A DNA stretch of 11,050 nt from positions 1-11,050 of the forward strand of contig CAMUZC010000055.1 of assembly GCA_947165105.1 (NCBI GenBank), given 5' to 3'. Both the position numbers and the translations under genes were made by a program. A model generated the notes under the pieces. The model searched no databases and was not told where the DNA came from. It saw nothing but the letters and a program-made list of their open reading frames with translations. Positions 5,662 through 11,050 of this stretch are shown piece after piece. Each line of letters begins with the position of its first letter. Positions within the stretch are counted from its first letter, which is position 1. The stretch comes from an uncultured Lachnospiraceae bacterium. Lineage in GTDB: Bacteria; Bacillota_A; Clostridia; TANB77; CAG-508.

Positions 5662-6726
5662 ATGAAGATTTTGTTAGATGCAATGGGAGGAGATAATGCT
5701 CCTGATGCGAATATAAAAGGAGCTGTTAAAGCAATTAATCAAGTTGAGGCTGAGGTTGTTTTAATTGGTAATGAAGATGTAATTAACAGCAGAATAAAGG
5801 AACTATATGGAAAGAATAACATTAAAGATATTTCAGATAGATTAAGTATTAAACATACAACAGAAACAATCGAAATGGAAGATATTCCTACGCAAGCAAT
5901 TAAACATAAAAAAGATTCATCAATGGTTGTAGGGTTCAATATGCTAAAAAATGGTGAAGGTGATGTATTTATTTCAGCGGGAAATTCAGGTGCATTACTA
6001 ACAGGTGCAACATTATTGGTTGGAAGAATTAAGGGAATTGATAGACCTGCTATGGCTGGTATTTTACCTGCGTATAAAAGTAGATTATTATTAATAGATT
6101 CTGGGGCTAATACAAATTGCAAACCACTTAACTTATTACAATTTGCCCAAATGGCAACAATATATTTAAGCAACACTTTTGGTGTAAAATCACCAAGAAT
6201 AGGCTTACTTAATATTGGAACTGAAGAGACAAAAGGTAATGAATTAACAAAAGAAACATATAAATTATTAAAAGAAAAATCTGAAGAATACAATATTAAT
6301 TTTATTGGTAATGTAGAAGGAAGAGATGCTTTTTCTGGTGAAGTTGATGCCATTGTTACAGACGGTTTTACAGGAAACGTTTTCTTAAAAGCTGTAGAAG
6401 GTTTAGGAAAATTTGTTAAGAGAAGTTTAACTGAAAGCTTGAAAAAGAATATGATTTCTAAACTAGCAGCAGTTCCATCATTACCTGCAATAAAAAGATT
6501 CGCTAAAACATGTGATTACAAAGAATATGGTGGTGCATTATTTTTAGGTGTAAAAAAACCAGTTGTTAAAGCACATGGAAGTAGTGATGAGAAATTGTTT
6601 GAATTTACAATAAAACAAGCTGAACAGTTTGTTAAAAATAAAGCTGTTGATAAAATGATTGAAGAATTTGAAAGAATTAATGCACAAAAGCTAGCAGAAG
6701 AAAATAAAACTGTAAGTGCGGAATAG
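5662..6726 (+). CDS. plsX: Phosphate acyltransferase PlsX (acyl-ACP:phosphate acyltransferase)
   Basis: PlsX converts acyl-ACP and phosphate to acyl-phosphate, the acyl donor for PlsY in phospholipid synthesis, and acts at the inner face of the membrane. The 354-residue protein starts with the family signature MKILLDAMGGDNAPDANIKG. It also has SAGNSGALLTGATLLVGRIK, RPAMAGILP, LLIDSGANTNCKPLNLLQFA, IGLLNIGTEETKGNEL, the FIGNVEGRDAFSGEVDAIVT segment, and the C-terminal YGGALFLGVKKPVVKAHGSS. An upstream in-frame TTG (5650) overlaps the binding site TTGGAGG, so ATG 5662 is chosen. The C-terminal tail beyond FVKNKA is a little longer than in Bacillus. Its product pathway consumes acyl-ACP, which fits with acpP next door. 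Confidence 0.97.
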   Translation: MKILLDAMGGDNAPDANIKGAVKAINQVEAEVVLIGNEDVINSRIKELYGKNNIKDISDRLSIKHTTETIEMEDIPTQAIKHKKDSSMVVGFNMLKNGEGDVFISAGNSGALLTGATLLVGRIKGIDRPAMAGILPAYKSRLLLIDSGANTNCKPLNLLQFAQMATIYLSNTFGVKSPRIGLLNIGTEETKGNELTKETYKLLKEKSEEYNINFIGNVEGRDAFSGEVDAIVTDGFTGNVFLKAVEGLGKFVKRSLTESLKKNMISKLAAVPSLPAIKRFAKTCDYKEYGGALFLGVKKPVVKAHGSSDEKLFEFTIKQAEQFVKNKAVDKMIEEFERINAQKLAEENKTVSAE

Positions 6727-6774
6727 TGTATAAAATAAAGAAATTGACTGCTTAGTAAAAATTTTAAAAAACTA

Positions 6775-6803
6775 TTGACTTTTATTCAAACATATAATAT
6801 TGT
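6775..6803 (+). promoter_or_regulatory. Possible promoter before acpP
   Basis: TTGACT (6775-6780) is followed by an A/T-rich stretch holding TATAAT (6793-6798, only 12 bp away) and TATTGT (6798-6803, 17 bp away). A promoter is likely in the 138-nt plsX-acpP gap, but the exact -10 cannot be fixed from sequence. Confidence 0.4.
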
Positions 6804-6864
6804 TAGATAAACAAAGTAAAATTGTAAATTATAATTGAAAACTTGGAGGGAGGTGAACTTAAGC

Positions 6865-7107
6865 ATGAGTTCAGAAGAAGTTTTTGAAAAAGTAAAAAAT
6901 ATAATTGTTGAGCAATTAGGTGCTACAGAAAGTTCAGTAACAATGGAGGCATCTTTCATAGATGATTTAGGAGCTGATTCTCTAGACATAGTTGAATTAA
7001 TAATGGCTCTAGAAGAAGAATTCGATACAGAAATTCCAGATGCTGACGCTGAAAAAGTTGTTACAGTTGGTGACGTAGTTGAATACATAAAAGAGCATAT
7101 TGCTTAA
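6865..7107 (+). CDS. acpP: Acyl carrier protein
   Basis: This 80-residue acidic protein carries growing acyl chains on a 4'-phosphopantetheine arm during fatty acid synthesis and supplies acyl-ACP to PlsX. The attachment serine is Ser39 in the standard [20 protein letters not shown] region. The helical N-terminus ([17 protein letters not shown]) and C-terminus ([18 protein letters not shown]) are typical. The frame is open upstream to 6835, but GGGAGGTGA (6848-6856) lies 8 nt before ATG 6865 and this start gives the family length. It is followed by an intrinsic terminator, so acpP should be more abundantly transcribed than rnc behind it. Confidence 0.97.
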   Translation: MSSEEVFEKVKNIIVEQLGATESSVTMEASFIDDLGADSLDIVELIMALEEEFDTEIPDADAEKVVTVGDVVEYIKEHIA

Positions 7108-7122
7108 TGTACAAAAGAAATT

Positions 7123-7146
7123 GAAAGGGTAACACCTTTCTTTTTT
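7123..7146 (+). terminator. Intrinsic terminator between acpP and rnc
   Basis: GAAAGG (7123-7128) pairs with CCTTTC (7135-7140), followed directly by six T. The short stem suggests partial read-through, which rnc probably depends on because no promoter is visible in the 24 nt between the T-tract and its start. Confidence 0.75.
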
Positions 7147-7170
7147 AAATTTATGGAAAGGAAGAATAAT

Positions 7171-7845
7171 ATGGAATTATCAAAATTAGAAGAAAATATT
7201 GGATATAAATTTAAAAATATTGAATTGTTGAAAAAAGCTTTAACTCATACATCTTATGCCAATGAAAATCATATTGAAAGTAATGAGAAATTAGAGTTCT
7301 TGGGAGATAGTATATTAGAGTTTATTTCAAGTAAGTATATTTATAACAATTATAGCTTCTTAAAAGAAGGAGAAATGACTAAAGTTAGAGCTGATGTTGT
7401 CTGTGAAAAAAGTTTACACAAGGTTGCTTTAAAGCATAATTTTAGTGATTTCTTATATTTAGGAAAAAGCCAGCTTATGAGTGGAGAGTCTGTAAGGCCA
7501 GCAATTTTAGCGGATAGTGTTGAAGCTGTTATTGCAGCTATTTATTTTGATTCTGGGTTAGATAATGCAGAGAAATTCATTGTTGAAAATTTAAAAGAGG
7601 CAATAGATGTAGCAAGTCATCATGTAGGAATGAAAGATTATAAAACAGTTTTACAAGAAAAACTTCAAGTTCATGGTGACGTAGAAATTAAGTATGTTAT
7701 ATTGGAAGAAAAAGGTCCTGACCATGATAAGACCTTTGTTGCACAGGTTAGTTGTAATGGAAAAAAACTTGCTATTGGTAATGGAAAAAACAAGAAATCA
7801 GCAGAGATGGACGCTGCTCATAAAGCTTTAGAAAAGATAAAATAA
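7171..7845 (+). CDS. rnc: Ribonuclease III
   Basis: RNase III is the Mg2+-dependent endonuclease that cuts double-stranded RNA in rRNA precursors, mRNAs and regulatory RNA duplexes. The 224-residue protein has the catalytic domain at ~1-150. It contains the signature NEKLEFLGDSILEF with Glu42 and Asp46, and ILADSVEAVIAAIYFD with Asp115 and Glu118, so all four metal-binding acidic residues are present. A double-stranded-RNA-binding domain follows at ~157-224 (DYKTVLQEKLQVHG; KKSAEMDAAHKALEKI). An ATG at 7153 is in frame but lacks a binding site; AAAGGAAG before 7171 favours the second. Order acpP-rnc is common in bacteria. Confidence 0.97.
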   Translation: MELSKLEENIGYKFKNIELLKKALTHTSYANENHIESNEKLEFLGDSILEFISSKYIYNNYSFLKEGEMTKVRADVVCEKSLHKVALKHNFSDFLYLGKSQLMSGESVRPAILADSVEAVIAAIYFDSGLDNAEKFIVENLKEAIDVASHHVGMKDYKTVLQEKLQVHGDVEIKYVILEEKGPDHDKTFVAQVSCNGKKLAIGNGKNKKSAEMDAAHKALEKIK

Positions 7846-7878
7846 AAAAGTTATATAAAATAGAAAGGGAGAATGCAG

Positions 7879-8904
7879 GTGAAGAAAGAATATATAATTC
7901 CCATTTTTGTTCCTCATCTAGGTTGCCCTAATGATTGTACTTTTTGTAATCAAAAAAAGATTAGTGGACAGAAAAAGAATATATCTAGTAAAGATGTAAA
8001 AGATATAATTGAATATTATTTAAATAGTTTTAGGGAATCTAATAGAAAAGTTGAAGTTGCCTTTTTCGGCGGTAGTTTTACAGGAATCGATAAAAGTATT
8101 CAAGAGGAATTATTGGAGGCTGCAAATTATTATATAAAACAGGGCAAAGTTGATAGTATAAGAATTTCAACAAGGCCAGATTATATTGATCAAGATGTTT
8201 TAGATTTGCTTAAAATGTATAATGTTCAAACAATCGAATTGGGAGTTCAATCAGCTAATGATTATATATTAAATAAATGTAAAAGAGGTCATAGTTTTGA
8301 AGATGTAAAGAAAGCATCAAAATTGATTAGAAAAAACAAATTTAAATTAGGTCATCAAATGATGGTAGGTTTACCTGAAAGTACTAGGAACGATGAAATT
8401 GAAACAGCAAAAAAACTTATAAAATTGCATCCAAAAATGATTCGTATATATCCTGTTTTAGTAATAAAGGATACTAAATTAGCTGAAGATTATTTAAATG
8501 GCAAATACACTCCAAATACGCTTGAACAAGCTGTGGAAACGTGTGCAATTTTGCTTAAAATGTTTAATAAGAAAAAAATAGATGTTATTAGAATAGGGTT
8601 ACAAAGCACAGATGAAATATGTAATCCTGAAAACGAGGGAAGTCAAGTGGTTAGTGGACCGTATCACCCAGCTTTTAGACAATTGGTTGAAAGCAGAATT
8701 TGTTATGATGAATTTTTGAAAAAAATACATAATCTTAATAACAAGGTAAAAGTTATTAAAGTTCGTGTAAATAGCCATTTAATTAATAATTTTGTTGGCC
8801 ATAAAAGAGAAAATTTAAAAAGGATTAAAGAATTATATGATGTTGACATTGTAGTCGAGCAGGATGATTCAGTTAAAACATATGCAGTAAGAAAAATTGT
8901 ATAG
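7879..8904 (+). CDS. Radical SAM protein of the Elp3-like/YhcC-like class
   Basis: The N-terminal motif CPNDCTFCNQ supplies Cys16, Cys20 and Cys23 (CxxxCxxC) for a [4Fe-4S] cluster that cleaves S-adenosylmethionine. FFGGSFTGI (~62-70), RISTRPDYID, ELGVQSAND, KRGHSFEDV and HQMMVGLPEST follow in the order seen in Elp3- and oxygen-independent coproporphyrinogen-like radical SAM proteins. At 341 residues it has no room for a C-terminal acetyltransferase domain, so it is not a full Elp3. Such a gene often follows rnc in Clostridia, usually before smc. The substrate is unknown. GTG 7879 is preferred because AAGGGAG (7865-7871) lies 7 nt upstream; ATG 7873, two codons earlier, would sit almost on that site but cannot be excluded. 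Confidence 0.88.
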   Translation: MKKEYIIPIFVPHLGCPNDCTFCNQKKISGQKKNISSKDVKDIIEYYLNSFRESNRKVEVAFFGGSFTGIDKSIQEELLEAANYYIKQGKVDSIRISTRPDYIDQDVLDLLKMYNVQTIELGVQSANDYILNKCKRGHSFEDVKKASKLIRKNKFKLGHQMMVGLPESTRNDEIETAKKLIKLHPKMIRIYPVLVIKDTKLAEDYLNGKYTPNTLEQAVETCAILLKMFNKKKIDVIRIGLQSTDEICNPENEGSQVVSGPYHPAFRQLVESRICYDEFLKKIHNLNNKVKVIKVRVNSHLINNFVGHKRENLKRIKELYDVDIVVEQDDSVKTYAVRKIV

Positions 8905-8959
8905 TTTTATTATGAATAATATTGTTGATTTTTGGAAAACCTTTTAATAGGTGATAAAT

Positions 8960-9859
8960 GTGTGGAAGGTTGTTTGTAAAAAACAATTTATAGATTTTTT
9001 AATAACCAGTGCAGGGCTTGTAGTGGGGTCATTTATTATGGCTTGTTCTACAGCCTTTTTCTTATTACCCAATAAGCTTTCAACGGGAGGATTTTCTGGA
9101 CTCTCTACTATAGCATATTATTTTTTTAATATTCCGCTGGGAACGGTCATGTTTATTTTGAATTTACCATTATTCTTTGTAGCATTTTTCAGGGTTGGAA
9201 AAAAATTTGTATTAAAGTCTATTATTGGAACTTTTTTATTGTCTATGTTTATAAATATTTTGGAACGCTTTCCGGCTATTACTACAGATAAATTTTTAGC
9301 ATGTATTTATGGTGGTATTATCATGGGAATAGGTACAGCAATAATTTTAAAGGTTAATGGCTCTACAGGCGGAAGTGACTTGTTATCATATGTAGTTCGC
9401 TCTTTTAATGATAAATTTAAGTCGGGTGACTTAATTATTTGGGTTGATACGGGTATTATTATTTTAAGTATTTTTGTATTTAATGAAATAGAAATTGGTC
9501 TATATTCAGCAATTGCTATATTTTTGATGGGAAAAATGATAGATATAGTCTTTGAGGGAGTTAATTTTACTAAGGTTATGTTTATTGTTTCGGATAATTA
9601 CAATGAAATTGCAAAGATTGTTGGAGAAGATGTTCAAAGAGGAAGTACAGGAATTTATGCAAAGGGAATGCATTCTAATGAGGATAAAATGATGCTTTTA
9701 TGCGTTGGAAAAAGAGGAGAAATTGTTCGAATAAAAAAGATTGCTACAGATATTGATAAAAAGGCATTTATTGTTATTTTTAATGCAAGAGAAGCGTGGG
9801 GAAAAGGGTTTGAAAAAGAGCTTTTAAATATAAATAAAAATATTAATAAAAAAACATAA
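8960..9859 (+). CDS. YitT family membrane protein with C-terminal DUF2179 domain
   Basis: This 299-residue protein has about five hydrophobic membrane segments in the first ~195 residues. They include LITSAGLVVGSFIMACSTAF, the loop with LPNKLSTGGFSGLSTIAYYF, IYGGIIMGIGTAIIL, the motif NGSTGGSDLLSYV, and LIIWVDTGIIILSIFVF. A soluble cytoplasmic domain follows (~205-290) with RGSTGIYAKGMHS and VIFNAREAWGKGF, the pattern of DUF2179. Proteins of this YitT/YvjA type are widespread in Firmicutes and their transported substrate, if any, is not established. GTG 8960 is chosen because AGGTGA (8949-8954) lies 5 nt before it; GTG 8951 is itself inside that site. A terminator follows, so it ends the rnc unit. 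Confidence 0.88.
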   Translation: MWKVVCKKQFIDFLITSAGLVVGSFIMACSTAFFLLPNKLSTGGFSGLSTIAYYFFNIPLGTVMFILNLPLFFVAFFRVGKKFVLKSIIGTFLLSMFINILERFPAITTDKFLACIYGGIIMGIGTAIILKVNGSTGGSDLLSYVVRSFNDKFKSGDLIIWVDTGIIILSIFVFNEIEIGLYSAIAIFLMGKMIDIVFEGVNFTKVMFIVSDNYNEIAKIVGEDVQRGSTGIYAKGMHSNEDKMMLLCVGKRGEIVRIKKIATDIDKKAFIVIFNAREAWGKGFEKELLNINKNINKKT

Positions 9860-9869
9860 AAATATGGCA

Positions 9870-9897
9870 AAAAGGCTTGATTTTATCAAGTCTTTTT
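9870..9897 (+). terminator. Intrinsic terminator after the YitT gene
   Basis: AAAAGGCTTGAT (9870-9881) pairs over 12 bases, one G-U, with ATCAAGTCTTTT (9885-9896) around a TTT loop, with a T-tract on the right. It lies 10 nt behind the stop codon. Confidence 0.85.
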
Positions 9898-9905
9898 GAT
9901 ATAAT
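9877..9905 (+). promoter_or_regulatory. Sigma-A-like promoter of rpsB, overlapping the upstream terminator
   Basis: TTGATT (9877-9882) and TATAAT (9900-9905) are 17 bp apart. The -35 element lies in the left arm and loop of the terminator hairpin, so the two signals share bases. Confidence 0.7.
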
Positions 9906-9919
9906 AATGTCTGTTAAAA

Positions 9920-9974
9920 CACACATAAAGCTAGTTTGAAAAGGTGTGCTTGTAAAAATTTAATCAATTACAAG
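9920..9974 (+). promoter_or_regulatory. Structured leader of rpsB
   Basis: Two adjacent hairpins lie in the ~120-nt 5' untranslated region. CACAC (9920-9924) pairs with GTGTG (9944-9948), and directly next to it CTTGTAA (9949-9955) pairs with TTACAAG (9968-9974). No U-tract follows. Ribosomal protein leaders commonly bind their own product, so S2 control is possible, but I do not recognise this as a known leader family. Confidence 0.4.
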
Positions 9975-10031
9975 TCTTTGAAAAATGTTTGAAACTTTAT
10001 GGAGGTAAAAACAAAAAGGGAGGAAATTAAA

Positions 10032-10805
10032 ATGGCAGTAGTTGCAATGAAACAATTACTAGAAGCTGGTGTTCACTTTGGACATCAAACAAGAAGATGG
10101 GATCCTAAAATGGCTGAATACATATTCCAAGCTAGAAATGGTATTCACATTATCGATCTTCAAAAAACATCAAAAAAATTAGATGAAGCATATGACTTCA
10201 TGAGATCACAAGCAGAAGAGGGAAAAACAGTTCTATTTGTTGGAACAAAAAAACAAGCTCAAGACTGCATGAAAGAAGCTGCTGAAAAAAGCGGTATGTA
10301 CTATGTAAATCAAAGATGGTTAGGTGGAATGCTTACAAACTTTGAAACAATTCAAAAAAGAGTACAAAGATTAAACGAATTAGAAACAATGCAAGAAGAT
10401 GGTACTTTCGAAGTATTACCTAAAAAAGAAGTTATTCTATTAAAGAAAGAAATGGAAAAACTAGAAAAGAACTTAGGTGGAATTAAAGATATGAAAGAAA
10501 TTCCAGGAGTTTTATTTGTAGTAGATCCTAAAAAAGAAAGAATAGCAATTTTAGAAGCTAGAAAATTAAACATTCCAGTTGTTGGTTTAGTTGATACAAA
10601 CTGTAACCCAGAAGATGTTGATTATGCTATTCCAGGAAACGACGATGCTATTCGTGCTGTAAGCTTAATAGCTGATTGTATGGCAAATGCTATAATCGAA
10701 GGAAGACAAGGTGAATCTTTTGAAACATCTGCAGAAGATGCAAATGCTGAAGAAGTTACAGAACCAGAAAGTATTGAAGAAGTTGTAGAAGCAACTGAAG
10801 AATAA
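10032..10805 (+). CDS. rpsB: 30S ribosomal protein S2 (uS2)
   Basis: uS2 joins the small subunit late in assembly and is needed for binding of S1 or S1-like factors and for mRNA docking. The 257-residue protein starts [20 protein letters not shown] and has [58 protein letters not shown], and the signature [20 protein letters not shown]. The last ~25 residues are an acidic tail ([18 protein letters not shown]) of the kind common in Firmicutes S2. The frame is open to an ATG at 9999, but AGGGAGG at 10018-10024 sets the start at 10032. It forms a unit with tsf, interrupted by a terminator and an inverted repeat. Confidence 0.97.
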   Translation: MAVVAMKQLLEAGVHFGHQTRRWDPKMAEYIFQARNGIHIIDLQKTSKKLDEAYDFMRSQAEEGKTVLFVGTKKQAQDCMKEAAEKSGMYYVNQRWLGGMLTNFETIQKRVQRLNELETMQEDGTFEVLPKKEVILLKKEMEKLEKNLGGIKDMKEIPGVLFVVDPKKERIAILEARKLNIPVVGLVDTNCNPEDVDYAIPGNDDAIRAVSLIADCMANAIIEGRQGESFETSAEDANAEEVTEPESIEEVVEATEE

Positions 10806-10822
10806 TAAATACATTGATTTTG

Positions 10823-10855
10823 AAAGAGTGGGGCTTTCTTGCTCTACTCTTTTTT
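10823..10855 (+). terminator. Intrinsic terminator between rpsB and tsf
   Basis: AAAGAGTGGGGC (10823-10834) pairs with GCTCTACTCTTT (10841-10852), 12 pairs with two G-U, loop TTTCTT, then a T-run to 10855. Its T-tract runs into the first bases of the large inverted repeat. Partial termination here would set rpsB above tsf. Confidence 0.85.
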
Positions 10856-10924
10856 GCCAACAGGGACGGTTCTGGTTGGCAATAAAAAAATAATTGCCAA
10901 TCAGAACCGTCCCTGTTGGCAAAA
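10852..10924. repeat. 73-bp inverted repeat, REPIN- or MITE-like, in the rpsB-tsf spacer
   Basis: Two 32-nt arms (10852-10883 and 10893-10924) are reverse complements except for one position that becomes a G-U pair in RNA, and a 9-nt A-rich loop separates them. The bases TTTT and AAAA form the outer ends. Each arm contains its own shorter inverted repeat (GCCAA with TTGGC around the core CAGGGACGGTTCTG), so it could fold either as one long hairpin or as two small ones. This two-level symmetry is that of paired REP sequences (REPINs) or small non-autonomous elements. The GC-rich core stands out against the A/T-rich surroundings. No transposase is present in the window. Confidence 0.8.
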
Positions 10925-10944
10925 TTTAAAGGAGGAATTTAAAG

Positions 10945-11050
10945 ATGGTAACAGCAAGCCAAGTTAAGGATTTAAGAGAAAAAACAGGTGCAGGTATGAT
11001 GGACTGCAAAAAAGTTTTAACAGAAACAGACGGAGATATGGAAAAAGCAA
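10945..11050 (+). CDS. tsf: Elongation factor Ts, N-terminal part (cut by the window edge)
   Basis: EF-Ts is the nucleotide exchange factor that releases GDP from EF-Tu. Only 35 codons are in the window. They show the N-terminal UBA-like domain signature: [20 protein letters not shown], then [14 protein letters not shown], which is diagnostic. AAAGGAGGA (10928-10936) precedes the ATG by 8 nt and begins just 4 nt past the inverted repeat. No promoter is visible between the rpsB terminator and this start, so expression probably comes by read-through from rpsB, unless the repeat itself supplies a promoter. Confidence 0.95.
   Translation, partial: MVTASQVKDLREKTGAGMMDCKKVLTETDGDMEKA

Noticed and set aside
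5739..6353. 204-codon open frame on the minus strand inside plsX
   Set aside because: It lies fully inside plsX, has no promoter or binding site of its own, and its Ser/Leu/Ile-rich composition is what antisense of this codon use produces.
10665..10922. Minus-strand frame starting in the inverted repeat and running into rpsB
   Set aside because: Its start lies in the palindromic repeat and the rest is antisense to the terminator and rpsB.
1..11050. CRISPR array, tRNA or rRNA genes, toxin-antitoxin or phage genes
   Set aside because: I looked on both strands and saw no regular direct repeats with spacers, no tRNA cloverleaf or rRNA sequence, and no recognisable toxin, antitoxin, integrase or phage protein.

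Overview
The window reads as chromosomal DNA of a low-GC Firmicute, most likely of class Clostridia. Codons are strongly A/T-biased (AGA, TTA, AAA), ribosome binding sites are strong AGGAGG types, sigma-A-like promoters and U-rich intrinsic terminators are frequent, and GTG starts occur. Placement in Clostridia rests on gene content: a radical SAM gene directly after rnc, a YitT-family membrane protein, and an L10 leader of Firmicutes type. Every supported gene lies on the + strand.

Layout. Positions 1-272 hold the end of an unrecognised membrane protein. Positions 273-498 are a structured untranslated stretch, followed by a flavin reductase-like protein (499-1071). A small orphan gene with its own promoter and terminator occupies 1077-1501. 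A strong promoter at 1593-1621 starts the translation/secretion cluster rpmG-secE-nusG-rplK-rplA-rplJ-rplL (1694-5437). Regulatory RNA is visible in this cluster: an L1-type site before rplA, an L10 leader with a terminator/antiterminator switch before rplJ, and an unusual row of small hairpins between rplJ and rplL. The cluster ends at a strong terminator (5456-5488). The usual next genes, rpoB and rpoC, are absent.

A new unit (5498-7845) carries plsX, acpP and rnc, joining phospholipid and fatty-acid synthesis to RNA processing. It is followed by a radical SAM gene and a YitT-family gene, ending at a terminator (9870-9897). The -35 element of the next promoter sits inside that terminator hairpin. 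The last unit is rpsB-tsf, with tsf cut by the window edge. Between those two genes lie an intrinsic terminator and a 73-bp nearly perfect inverted repeat resembling a REPIN or MITE.

Taken together this is mostly core information-processing and lipid-synthesis DNA. I did not find a new defence or mobile system. The least explained elements are the tandem hairpins in the rplJ-rplL spacer, the large inverted repeat before tsf, the orphan gene at 1177-1458, and the structured stretch at 273-420.
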